From positions 1,775,579-1,839,578 of the forward strand of contig NZ_CP031841.1 in NCBI RefSeq assembly GCF_003432385.1: a stretch of 64,000 nucleotides of DNA. The letters are read 5' to 3'. Origin of the DNA: Breoghania sp. L-A4 (GTDB lineage Bacteria; Pseudomonadota; Alphaproteobacteria; Rhizobiales; Stappiaceae). Positions 27,280-35,995 of this stretch are shown one piece after another. A program made the translations under genes and the position numbers. Within the stretch, counting starts at the first letter, position 1. The number at the start of each line of letters is the position of its first letter. The notes beneath the pieces are model-generated. The model did not search any database. It saw only the letters and a list, made by a program, of their open reading frames with translations, and was not told the DNA's origin.

Positions 27280-27294
27280 TGACGTGACTCGTCA
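27280..27294. promoter_or_regulatory. candidate GntR operator
   Basis: The divergent intergenic region contains the inverted repeat TGACG-TGACT-CGTCA, flanked by ACC and AGGT, between the sugar ABC operon and the GntR gene. Its symmetry and place suggest the binding site of that regulator; an AT-rich stretch nearby (GATTGTTAAGTACAAAAAG) could hold promoter elements. This is inference from position. Confidence 0.4.
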
Positions 27295-27321
27295 AGAGGT
27301 TTTTTATCCATTAAGAACGAA

Positions 27322-28253
27322 TTGGAATCTGGAAGCGATATCTTGAAGACGGATACGGTATTCAAACGCGCGTTCAATGACGCCCTCGATCTGGTCGTCA
27401 GGCTCCGGGAGGGGAACCCTTGCCGTCGGAGAGTTCGCTCAGCGCGCAACTCGGTGTCAGCCGGACCACAGTTCGCAAAGTCCTCGCCGCATTGTCGGAA
27501 AGAGGCGTCGTCTCCGGAGTGGGACGGCATTGGATCGTTCAGGCACCAAGCGGCGCGCCCGAGCGGTTCCCGGAGGCTGAAACCGTTCCGACTGCGGCGC
27601 AGGTCGAACGGCGGTTCATGGAGTGGATGCTGCGCGACAACGCCCGGCCGGGAACCGTTATCAACGAGCTTGAGCTCGCACGCCGGTTTGGCGTCGCGAC
27701 CACTGGCATCCGTGAGTTTCTCAACCGATTCAGAAGCTTCGGCCTGATCGAGAAGCGACCTAATACGGGTTGGGTTTTCAATGGGTTCACGACTGAATTC
27801 GCGCTGGAGCTTTTCGAAATACGGGAGATGTTCGAATTGCGGTCGGCGCGTGCCTTCGTGGCGCTTTCGCGAAGTTCACCGCTTTGGCGACAGCTTGAGA
27901 TCCTGCGGGACGAGCACATGGCCCTGCTCGGCGAGATCGAGCAGCGCTATCACGACTTCTCGGATCTCGACAGCCGGCTCCACAGTCTCATCAATGCCGC
28001 GTCGCCGAACCGGTTTATCGAGGGCTTTTACGACATCATCACGGTGATCTTTCACTATCACTATCAGTGGAACAAGCAGGATGAGCGGCAACGCAACGAG
28101 GTCGCCATACGGGAACATCTGACCTACATCGACGCCCTGCTCGGGCGGAATGCCGATGCGGTCGATGCTGCGTGTCGGGCGCATATGACGTCGGCACGTG
28201 AGACCTTGCTCCGATCCACGTCGGAATTGGGTCCGCCGGGTGGCAAGGCGTAA
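27322..28253 (+). CDS. GntR family transcriptional regulator, frameshifted near the N-terminus
   Basis: The N-terminal frame reads MESGSDILKTDTVFKRAFND and ALDLVVRLREG, then breaks at the G4 run at 27411-27414. The next frame, from 27420, continues LPSESSLSAQLGVSRTTVRK, the rest of the GntR winged helix, and a long effector region to 28253. One extra G joins them as REGEPLPSESS, the standard GntR wording. The second half contains another wHTH-like stretch (FMEWMLRDNARPGTVINELE and LARRFGVATTGIREFLNRF) before the all-helical FCD-type domain with a terminal H-x-x-H-like helix. It is divergent from the sugar ABC operon and upstream of the uxaA-like gene, so it probably controls both. Confidence 0.8.
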
Positions 28254-28385
28254 GTGGGCTCGCCTGTCTCGGGACTGCGCCGGTCCCCTCGCGTGGCTTG
28301 GCGCCTTCGGCGAATGGGCCGGTTCATCGGAAAAATGCGGGCAGCGTTCCGCCCGCTGGGCGTCCGGGTGACCGGGCACGCAAAA

Positions 28386-28505
28386 ATCGCCGCCACGGTC
28401 GCCTTCGCCCCGTCTGACCGAGCGCGGTATCTTACGGGCCCGTGGCTCTTCGTCGACGGGGGACACATGCATCTCGACCGCGCGCTTGCAAGGAAGGGCG
28501 AATGA
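28386..28505 (+). pseudogene. short-chain dehydrogenase, C-terminal fragment
   Basis: Forty codons read IAATVAFAPSDRARYLTGPW and LFVDGGHMHLDRALARKGE, the unmistakable end of a classical SDR (SDrAryiTGq-l-VDGG). The nucleotide-binding and catalytic parts are absent. Bases 28254-28385 have no clear similarity. Its stop overlaps the start of the uxaA-like gene, so the complete dehydrogenase was once its operon partner. Confidence 0.65.
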
Positions 28506-30009
28506 CATCGAATTATATTTTGTTGTCCCCGAAGGATAATATTCTGATCGCCCTGGCCGATCTTCCCGCCGGCACGATCCTCGGCGGGGTCGCCCTGGCC
28601 GGCGCAGTTGCGCGCGGCCACAAGGTCGCCCGGGAGGCCGTTCCGGCCGGCTCGCTGGTGCGGCGCTACGGTCAGATTATCGGCCAAGCCATCGTGGACA
28701 TCGCCCCGGGGAGCATGTTCACACCGCCAATCTGGCCATGGCCGACCACACGCAGGATTACGGCATTGGCAGTGAGGTTCAGCGGGTCGCGCCGGCCAAT
28801 GAGGAACGCTTCTTCCAGGGGTACAGGCGCGCCGACGGGCGGGTGGGGACGCGGAACCATGTCGGAATTCTGTCCACGGTCAACTGCTCCGGTTCCGTCG
28901 CCCGCTTCATCGCCGAGGCGGCGGAGAAAAGCGACTGGTTTGCCGGCTTGAAGAACGTCGACGGGATCGTCCCCATCGTCCACACCACAGGTTGCGGCAT
29001 GGCCGGCGATGACGAGGGTTTCCTCACCTTGCACCGCACGCTGCAGGGCTATGCCCGGAACCCGAACTTCGCCGGCATTCTTCTCGTCGGGCTGGGCTGT
29101 GAGGTTATGCGGGTTTCCGGTCTCGTCGGTCCGGATCGGCCGCGCGCCGACGGCAATATCCGGCACATGACGATCCAGGACATGGGCGGCACGAAACGGA
29201 CCGTCGAACGCGGCGTCGGGATTCTGCGCGAATTGTGTGAGGTCGCCGATACCTGCCGGCGTGTGCCGGTTCCGGTTTCCGAACTCGTCATCGGCATGCA
29301 GTGCGGCGGTTCGGACGGCTATTCCGGCATCACCGCCAATCCCGCACTGGGCGTCGCTTCCGATCTGCTGGTGGCGCATGGCGGCACCAGCATCCTGTCC
29401 GAAACGCCGGAGATCTATGGCGCGGAGCACCTTCTGACGCGTCGCGCCGTCAGCCGCGAGGTCGGGGAGAAATTGATCGCGCGCATTCGCTGGTGGAAGG
29501 ATTATACGGTACGCAATGGTGGCGAGATGAACAACAATCCCAGCCCCGGCAACAAGAATGGCGGGCTCACGACGATTCTCGAGAAATCGCTGGGGGCCGT
29601 GGCGAAGGGCGGATCGGCGCCGCTGGAAGGCGTCTATCTCTATGCCGAGCCGATCGACCGGCATGGCCTGGTCTACATGGACAGTCCCGGGTACGACCCG
29701 TGCTCCGTCACCGGCCAGGTCGCCTCGGGCGCGAACCTGATCGTCTTCACCACGGGCCGCGGCTCGGTGTCCGGATTCAAGCCGGTCCCCTGTATCAAGG
29801 TCTCGACGAACACCGAGATGTATCTGCGCATGCGAGACGATATGGACATCAACACGGGCGATGTGCTCGACGGGGTGTCGCTGGAGGATAAGGGACGGGA
29901 ACTGTTCGAACTGTTCATCCGCGTCGCTTCGGGCGAGACGACCAAGTCGGAGGAGCTGGGCTTCGGTGGCGTTGAGTTCGTGCCCTGGCAGATCGGGGCG
30001 GTGATGTAG
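28502..30009 (+). CDS. altronate/galactarate dehydratase family (UxaA-like), frameshifted
   Basis: The N-terminal frame from ATG 28502 gives a SAF domain (MTSNYILLSPKDNILIALAD and GHKVAREAVPAGSLVRRYGQ). It breaks at the G4 run at 28708-28711; the next frame supplies GEHVHTANLAMADHTQDYGI and continues through the catalytic UxaA domain (YRRADGRVGTRNHVGILSTV, TTGCGMAGDDEGFLTLHRTL, GLGCEV, then MQCGGSDGYSGITANPALGV) to 30009. With one more G the two join into one protein of about 502 residues, the normal length. These iron-dependent enzymes dehydrate a sugar acid to a 2-keto-3-deoxy acid. The SDR, FAH relic and lactonase that follow suggest a 6-deoxy-hexonate or similar aldonate as substrate. Confidence 0.85.
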
Positions 30010-30040
30010 TGGCAGGCGATGATGGAAGAGGTTTTTCACT

Positions 30041-30781
30041 GTGACTGATCGGCTGAAAGGCAAATCCGCGTTTGTGACGGCGGCGGGGCAGGGGATCGGA
30101 CGGGCCTCGGCTCTCGCCATGGCGGCGGAAGGCGCGCGGGTCGTCGCCACGGATATTGACGGCGACGCCTTGGCCGCGCTGGCTGAGCATGGGATTGAAA
30201 CCCGTATGCTGGATGTGCGCGACCCGAAGGCGATCGTCGACGCTGCGGCGGCTGTGGGCGCGGTCGACATTCTGTTTAACTGCGCCGGTTTCGTCGCCAA
30301 CGGCACCATTCTCGATTGCGATGAGGGCCAATGGGCCTTCTCGCTCGATCTCAACATGACCGCCATGTACCGCATGTGCCGCGCCATTCTGCCCGGAATG
30401 ATCGGGAACGGCGGCGGGTCGATCATCAACATGTCTTCGGTCGCCTCCTCGATCATCGCGGCGCCGAACCGTTTCGTCTACGGCGCGACGAAGGCGGGGG
30501 TGATCGGATTGACCAAGTCGATCGCCGCGGACTTCATCGACAGGGGTATCCGCTGCAACGCGATCTGTCCGGCCACGGTGGAGAGCCCCTCGCTGCACGA
30601 TCGTCTGCGGGCGACGGGCGACTACGAAGCCGCCCGTGCGGCGTTTGTCGCGCGTCAGCCGATCGGCCGGATCGGCCGACCGGAAGAGGTCGCCGCACTG
30701 GTGGTTTATCTCGCTTCAGACGAGAGCGCGTATACCACCGGCGTCGCCCATGTCATCGACGGCGGCTGGGCCAACGTTTGA
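30041..30781 (+). CDS. SDR family oxidoreductase (2-keto-3-deoxy-L-fuconate dehydrogenase-like)
   Basis: A 246-residue classical short-chain dehydrogenase starting at GTG. The NAD motif TAAGQGIG is at residues 13-20, the catalytic serine is in NMSS (130-133), Y147 and K151 form YGATK, and the end TTGVAHVIDGGWANV is typical. The closest functional match I can name is the dehydrogenase that oxidises 2-keto-3-deoxy-L-fuconate to the 2,4-diketo acid, which fits a dehydratase upstream and FAH-type and fuconolactonase-type genes downstream. This role is inference from context and overall wording. Confidence 0.88.
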   Translation: MTDRLKGKSAFVTAAGQGIGRASALAMAAEGARVVATDIDGDALAALAEHGIETRMLDVRDPKAIVDAAAAVGAVDILFNCAGFVANGTILDCDEGQWAFSLDLNMTAMYRMCRAILPGMIGNGGGSIINMSSVASSIIAAPNRFVYGATKAGVIGLTKSIAADFIDRGIRCNAICPATVESPSLHDRLRATGDYEAARAAFVARQPIGRIGRPEEVAALVVYLASDESAYTTGVAHVIDGGWANV

Positions 30782-30791
30782 GGAGCCCGAC

Positions 30792-31165
30792 ATGAAGCTT
30801 TTGCGTTTTGGTCCCGCAGGGGACGGGAAACTGGCACGCTGGCAGAGGACGGTACCGTTCGCGATCTGTCGGCGCATGTCTCGGATATCGCAGGCGCGGC
30901 GATTTCACCGGATGGATTGGATCGCCTGCGGGCGGTTGATCCGATGAGTCCGCCGACAGTCGATTCCGCCATGCGTCTCGTTTCCTATCTGTCGCAATTC
31001 ATGATGCAGCGTCCGGGTGACGTGATTTCTAACGGAACGCCGCCAGGCGTCGAACTGGGCATGAAGCCGCCGCTCTACCTGAAACCGGGCGATGTGGTGA
31101 AACCTGGTATCGACGGTTTGGGGCGCCAGCGCCAGGAGGTGGTCGCGGATTGCCGACGGGTCTGA
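30792..31165 (+). pseudogene. fumarylacetoacetate hydrolase family protein, internally deleted
   Basis: The start MKLLRFGPAGDGK is that of FAH-family diketo-acid hydrolases. After a frame change near 30830 the other frame gives TLAEDGTVRDLSAHVSDIAG and DGLDRLRAVDP, then jumps directly to the C-terminal part RLVSYLSQFMMQRPGDVISN and GTPPGVELGMKPPLYLKPGD. About 160 central residues, including the metal-binding acidic residues, are missing. The protein would be inactive. Its 3' end overlaps the lactonase start. Confidence 0.85.
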
Positions 31166-31992
31166 TCGACACGCACCAGCATCTTATCCTGCGGGATCGC
31201 TTCGGCTATGCCTGGGCGGACGCGGTTCCCGCATTGGCGGAAGGGTCGTTCACACCGGAGGACTTCGACTTGGCGGTGGCCGGGTTCCCGGTAGCGGGCG
31301 CCCTGTATATGGAAGCAGGAGTGGACGATCCGGACTACAGGGCCGAGACCCGCCATATTGCGCGGTGGGTTCGGGCCGGTCGCTATCTGGGGCAGATCGC
31401 GTCCTGCCGGCCGGAAGAGCCGGGTCTCTCCAACTGGCTGGACGAATGCGCGTCATTGGGGGTGGCTGGTTTCCGCCGCATCCTGCATGTCATGCCGGAC
31501 GACCTCGCGCAGACCGAGGCGTTCCGCATCGGCCTACGAGAGATCGGTCGGCGCGGCTATACGTTTGATCTGTGCGTTCGCGCGGATCAGCATGATATTG
31601 CCGCCGACCTGTTGCGGGCGTGCCCCGATCAGCAGTTCGTTCTCGACCATTGCGGAAATCCGGATATCGCGGCTGATGGTTTCGACGCCTGGTCGCGGAG
31701 CCTGTCCGCATTGGCGGCGTTTCCGCATCTTGCGGTCAAGATGTCCGGGATCTCAGCGAATGCCCGCGCCGATCAGCACACTCTCGAGCACCTCTCTTCC
31801 TATCTTGACCGGGTATTCGAGTTGTTCGGTGCGGATCGTGTCGTATGGGGCAGCGACTGGCCGGTCTGCAACCTCGGTATGGGCGTGTCGCGCTGGATAT
31901 CCGTTTCGCTGGATTACTTATCCGGCCTCGGCGCGGCGGAGAGGGAGGCGGTGGCGGAGGCCAATGCACTCAGGATCTATCGGCTGCGCTGA
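31150..31992 (+). CDS. amidohydrolase family protein (L-fuconolactonase-like)
   Basis: A 280-residue metal-dependent TIM-barrel hydrolase of the COG3618 lactonase type, reading from TTG 31150. Metal or catalytic residues are visible as H9 and H11 in DTHQH, H167 in LDHCGNP and D236 in WGSDWPV. It would open an aldono-lactone to the acid that feeds the dehydratase. It is the last gene of the plus-strand sugar-acid operon and overlaps the FAH pseudogene by 16 bp. Confidence 0.88.
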   Translation: MPTGLIDTHQHLILRDRFGYAWADAVPALAEGSFTPEDFDLAVAGFPVAGALYMEAGVDDPDYRAETRHIARWVRAGRYLGQIASCRPEEPGLSNWLDECASLGVAGFRRILHVMPDDLAQTEAFRIGLREIGRRGYTFDLCVRADQHDIAADLLRACPDQQFVLDHCGNPDIAADGFDAWSRSLSALAAFPHLAVKMSGISANARADQHTLEHLSSYLDRVFELFGADRVVWGSDWPVCNLGMGVSRWISVSLDYLSGLGAAEREAVAEANALRIYRLR

Positions 31993-32104
31993 GCTTCTCG
32001 GGATCGGCGCGCTTGGCGACGTGGTCGGTCGGCGGGGCGATCGGCAGCGGGACTGTCAGGAATTTCGTGCTTGAGGCCATGATGATGGAAAGGAGAATCA
32101 TCGC

Positions 32105-32160
32105 ATGGCCATTGAGAAGGAACTATTGGATCAGCTGCTTGCCGGACGTGATCCTGATTT
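32105..32160 (+). mobile_element. possible IS256-family transposase 5' remnant
   Basis: After an AAAGGAG ribosome site the frame begins MAIEKELLDQLLAGRDPD, which resembles the start of IS256-type transposases, then loses similarity. No other part of such an element is found between here and the ABC operon ending at 32221. The match is short, so this is tentative. The rest of 31993-32220 holds nothing recognisable. Confidence 0.35.
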
Positions 32161-32220
32161 AGTCCGGAAATCTCTGGCCCACCCCGAGGGCATGTTGGGT
32201 AGCACCCCACGGGGAGCAGG

Positions 32221-33057
32221 TCACCGGTCAGTCGCTTTATACCGGTTGGAAATCAGGATACTCCCGACCGTGGTCAGAACGGCGGTGACGACCAGAAGAA
32301 TAAGCGCCAGGGCCGCACCGAACGGCCAGTTGCTGGCGCGCGAGAACTGCTCATAGACGGTCGGAGCCATCATCTGGAACTGAGGCCCTCCCAGGAGCTT
32401 CGGCGTGGCATAGGCATTCATGCATAGGATGAAAACCAGCGTTGCCCCGGCCAGAACGCCTGGTAGGGACAGCGGCAACAGCACCCGCCAGAACGTGACG
32501 TCGGGCCGTGCGCCGAGATTGGCCGCCGCCTCTTCGATATGACGTGGAATGCTTTCGATCACCGAGGCGAGTGTCAGGATCATATAGGGCAAGACAATGC
32601 CCACGGTGGCGAAGACAACGGCGCCCGGCGTGTAGAGCATCTGCAAAGGCTCGGAAATCACGCCGAGCCCCCGCAGCGAGGAGTTTACAAGCCCCTCCGT
32701 GCTCAACAGGGCGATGTAGCCGGCAGACCGCACCACACCGCCCACAAGCAAGGGAAACATGGTCAAAATGGTCAGCTTGCTCTTCCAGCGGCTATCCATC
32801 CGAGCCAGCCAGTAGGCCGGTCCGTAGGCAAGAAGGGTCGTCAGAAGCGTGCAAATCAGCGCGATCACAACCGTCGTCAGAAGGATCTTCTGATAATAGG
32901 GGTCGCTTACCGCGCGAACATAGTTCTCGGCGGTAAAGGCCTCCTTCATCAGATAGAGCGGATCGAACTGATTGAACGAGTATCGTGCCATCAGCAACAT
33001 CGGCGCGCCGAGCAGCAAGAGCACTAGAAAACCAGCCGGAAGAACAAGCAAGGCCAT
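32221..33057 (-). CDS. ABC transporter permease (spermidine/putrescine PotB type)
   Basis: A 278-residue inner-membrane permease with six predicted helices. The coupling motif EEAAANLGARPDVTFWRVLLPLSLPG is at about residues 177-202. Its ATG lies 3 bp downstream of the binding-protein gene. It is the last gene of a minus-strand operon: hydrolase-GAF, PotC-type permease, ATPase, binding protein, PotB-type permease. The solute is likely a cationic amine, opine or peptide-like compound, judged only from family membership. Confidence 0.92.
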   Translation of the reverse strand: MALLVLPAGFLVLLLLGAPMLLMARYSFNQFDPLYLMKEAFTAENYVRAVSDPYYQKILLTTVVIALICTLLTTLLAYGPAYWLARMDSRWKSKLTILTMFPLLVGGVVRSAGYIALLSTEGLVNSSLRGLGVISEPLQMLYTPGAVVFATVGIVLPYMILTLASVIESIPRHIEEAAANLGARPDVTFWRVLLPLSLPGVLAGATLVFILCMNAYATPKLLGGPQFQMMAPTVYEQFSRASNWPFGAALALILLVVTAVLTTVGSILISNRYKATDR

Positions 33058-33060
33058 GGT

Positions 33061-34089
33061 TCAGCCCTTAAAGACCCGGTTCCAGGTGTCCAGCATGGAC
33101 GCCTGGTTTTCCATGATGTAGTCGAGATCCGGCTTCCACAGGCGGTTCTGCTCGGCCTCGCTGAAACCGATCTGCGCTTCCAGCTCCGGATCGATTTTCG
33201 CGTTACTGACCGTCGGCAGATAGCCCATCTTGGTCGCGAAGGCAGCTTGCGCGGCCGGGTCGAGCAGGGCGTTCATATAGGCCAGGCCGCCTACCGAATT
33301 GCGCGCGTTTTTGGGAACGCCCGCCTCATAGACGGCAGGGAATGCGCCCTCATCGGACACAACCCAGCCCAGGTCGATGCCTTTCTTGTTCCAGCTGAAG
33401 CCACGGGCCGCGGAAATGACCGTGATCCAGATATCGCCGGACGCCAGGGCGTTGCCGACGGCTTCCGTCGACGGCAGGAGCTTCGCGTCCAGATCTTTCC
33501 AGGCCTCGAGGCCTTTTTGCGCGCCATCGAAATCGGACAAAGTGCCGCCATTGGCGATGGCCGCGTAGGCCATGTTGGTGGTGTAGAGGAAATCGCTGAG
33601 CCCGATCTTGCCCTTGTAGGCCGGGTTCCACAGTTCCGAAATCGACCGCGGCGGCGTCTTGATCAGATCCTTGCGGTAAACGATCGCATGGGCGGAATAG
33701 ATGAGAGGAATTGAGTACTTCTTTTGCAGAAACGGCAGGATGTTGGGGTATGTCGCGACGTTGGATGCATCAAGGCTTTCCAATGCTCCGATCTTGGCCG
33801 CCGCATGCATGTCAAAATCAGCCAGAAGAGCGGCGTCCATGCTGCCGCGGCGGTTCATGCGCTCGGAGATCAGCTTCGTGCGGCGCGGAACCGGACCGGA
33901 AATTTCCTGCAGTATATTGAACCCCTTGGTCTGCATGATGGTGTCGACATTGTTCTTCAGGAGGTCGCCGAAAGTGCCGCCCCACGTGCCAACCACAACA
34001 TCCTGGTTGGACTGCGCGTGCAGCCCGGTTGGAAGCAGGGCGGCCGCGGAGGCGGCGGCCAGGAAGGCGCGACGGTTGAGATTGAACAT
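33061..34089 (-). CDS. ABC transporter substrate-binding protein (polyamine/opine type)
   Basis: A 342-residue periplasmic binding protein of the PotD-like group. The signal peptide MFNLNRRAFLAAASAAALLP has a twin-arginine-like NRRAFLA core and ends near TGLHA-QSN; the mature part starts DVVVGTWGGTFGDLL. Conserved stretches include YSAHAIVYRKDLIKTPPRSI in the hinge and NPAYKGKIGLSD after it. It lies between the ATPase gene (34 bp upstream) and the PotB-type permease (3 bp downstream). The ligand cannot be read from the sequence. Confidence 0.92.
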   Translation of the reverse strand: MFNLNRRAFLAAASAAALLPTGLHAQSNQDVVVGTWGGTFGDLLKNNVDTIMQTKGFNILQEISGPVPRRTKLISERMNRRGSMDAALLADFDMHAAAKIGALESLDASNVATYPNILPFLQKKYSIPLIYSAHAIVYRKDLIKTPPRSISELWNPAYKGKIGLSDFLYTTNMAYAAIANGGTLSDFDGAQKGLEAWKDLDAKLLPSTEAVGNALASGDIWITVISAARGFSWNKKGIDLGWVVSDEGAFPAVYEAGVPKNARNSVGGLAYMNALLDPAAQAAFATKMGYLPTVSNAKIDPELEAQIGFSEAEQNRLWKPDLDYIMENQASMLDTWNRVFKG

Positions 34090-34123
34090 GCTGTTCTCCT
34101 GTTGGTTTAAGGAAGGTCCGGAC

Positions 34124-35169
34124 TTATTTTTGTAGGAGGCGCACGTCTGCGACGTCCCAACGCAGGCGTACGGTTTCGCCGGACCGAAGTCCGCTCAAAG
34201 TGTCGTCGGGTCCCGGAGTGGCGGAGATGACCGTTACGGAGGTCTGCCCAACCAGGGCGGTGTATTCGGTCTGGGCGCCCAGATAGAGCACCTCACGCAG
34301 CTCGCCGATCAGCCCGTCGCCCTCCCGACTCAAACCGATTTTTTCAGGGCGGATGCTGTAGTAGACCGCATCCTGGTGCGGGCTTTCCCCGTCCAGAGGC
34401 AGCAGTTCGCCGGTGTCGGTGACAAAGCCGCCGTCCCCCGGCCGGCCGCCGACCACGTTCGAGCGCCCGACGAAATCGGCGACAAAAGCATCGGCGGGCC
34501 GCTCGTAGAGGTCTTGAGCCGTGCCGCTTTGGCGGACTGTACCGTGCTCCATCAGCACCAGCCGGTCGGACATGGTCAGGGCTTCTTCCTGATCATGGGT
34601 CACCATCAACGTGGTCAATTCCAGCGATTGCTGCAGGGTGCGGATCTCGCTGCGCACCTGGCCACGCAGTTTCGCGTCGAGATTGGACAGGGGCTCATCC
34701 AGCAGGAACAGGTCGGGATTGAGCACCAGTCCACGCGCTAGGGCGACGCGCTGTTGTTGGCCACCGGACAGATGGCGGGGAAAGCGTTCGGCCAGATGGT
34801 CGAGGCGTACCCGGCGCAGGGTCTCCATCGTCCGGCTGTCGCGCTCGGCCTTGGCAATCTTGCGCATTTCCAGACCGAAGCCGACATTCTGCGCCACCGT
34901 CATATGAGGGAAGAGGGCATAGGACTGGAACACCAGCGCCGTGTTGCGGCTGTATGGGGCAGGTGGGTGACATCTCGTCCATTGATGACGATCGAGCCGG
35001 CGGTCGGCTCGACAAAGCCCGCGACCATGCGCAATGTCGTCGTCTTGCCGCAGCCCGACGGGCCAAGCAGGGAAACCAGTTCGCCCTTGCGGATCGTCAT
35101 GTTCATGCCGCTGACGGCAACCGCGCTGCCAAAATCCTTGCGGATGTTGATGAGTTCGAGGGATTTCAT
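34124..35169 (-). CDS. ABC transporter ATP-binding protein (PotA type), frameshifted
   Basis: From ATG 35169 the first frame reads MKSLELINIRKDFGSAVAVS and Walker A LLGPSGCGKTT, to GRDVTHLP. It breaks at the plus-strand G4 run at 34956-34959; the second frame continues VFQSYALFPHMTVAQNVGFG, signature HLSGGQQQRVALARGL, Walker B LFLLDEPLSNLDAKLR, the switch VTHDQEEALTMSD and a C-terminal TOBE domain (residues about 260-345). One additional base gives PPYSRNTALVFQSYALFPHM, the normal sequence, and a protein of about 349 residues. All neighbouring operon genes are intact, which argues that the break may be a sequencing error. Confidence 0.85.
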
Positions 35170-35191
35170 TGGCCGGGACCTTCTCAAGGGG

Positions 35192-35995
35192 TCAGACGAT
35201 GCGCGAGAGCTTCACGTAACGGTCGGTGATCAGCATCATCGTCGCGATCACGACGATCTGAATGGAGGCGACCGCCGCCAGGGTCGGATCGATCTGGAAT
35301 TCCAGGTAGTTGAGCATTGCGATGGGAAGCGTGCTCATGCCCGGGCCGACGAGGAGCAGGGTCAGTTCCAGGTTCTCGAAACTCTGAATGAAGGAAAACA
35401 GGCTTGCCGCCACGATCGCCGGACGGATCAGCGGCAGCGTGATGCGGTAGAAAACGACCCATGGTCTGGCGCCGAGATTCGCGGCGGCTTCCTCCGCGCT
35501 GGTGTCCAGACCCTGCAGACCGGCCGTCACCACGCGAACGGTCCAGGGGATCGTCAGCAGGACATGGGCGGCGACGAGGCCGGGCAGCGTTCCGACGATG
35601 TCCATGTCGAACCGGTTTTGCGCCATGAGGTAGATCAGATACAGCGCGGTGCCTGCCACGATCCCCGGCACGATGATCGGCCCCAACAGAAACGTAGAGA
35701 TCGCCTGTTTGAAGCGGATTCGGCTGCGCACCAACGCCAGCGCGGCGGCGGTTCCGGCCGGCACGCCAATCAATGTCGCGATCGCGGCGACCTTCAGGCT
35801 GACGGTAAACCCGCCCAGGAACTCCGATCTGCGGATGGCGTTGTGATACCAGTCCAGCGACAGGCCTGACGGCGGAAACGTGATGATCGCGTCGCTGAAG
35901 AACGACGTCACGATCAGCAGGACCACCGGCAACAGCATGACGGTGTAGGCGATCCAGATACCGCTGCGATATAAAAGGCCCGACAGGCGCATCAC
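35192..35995 (-). CDS. ABC transporter permease (PotC type)
   Basis: A 267-residue permease with six helices and the cytoplasmic coupling motif EEAAANLGARPWVVFYRITLPLIRP at about residues 168-192. It starts at 35995 with overlap of the hydrolase stop and ends 22 bp before the ATPase start. It pairs with the PotB-type permease at 32221 to form the membrane channel of this importer. Confidence 0.92.
   Translation of the reverse strand: MMRLSGLLYRSGIWIAYTVMLLPVVLLIVTSFFSDAIITFPPSGLSLDWYHNAIRRSEFLGGFTVSLKVAAIATLIGVPAGTAAALALVRSRIRFKQAISTFLLGPIIVPGIVAGTALYLIYLMAQNRFDMDIVGTLPGLVAAHVLLTIPWTVRVVTAGLQGLDTSAEEAAANLGARPWVVFYRITLPLIRPAIVAASLFSFIQSFENLELTLLLVGPGMSTLPIAMLNYLEFQIDPTLAAVASIQIVVIATMMLITDRYVKLSRIV

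Noticed and set aside
28254-28385. N-terminal part of the open frame before the SDR fragment
   Set aside because: Translation is arginine-rich and unlike any SDR segment; only the last 40 codons are supported.
28672-30456. 594-residue minus-strand open frame
   Set aside because: Lies antisense to the UxaA-like and SDR genes; composition is typical of a shadow frame and no domain is seen.
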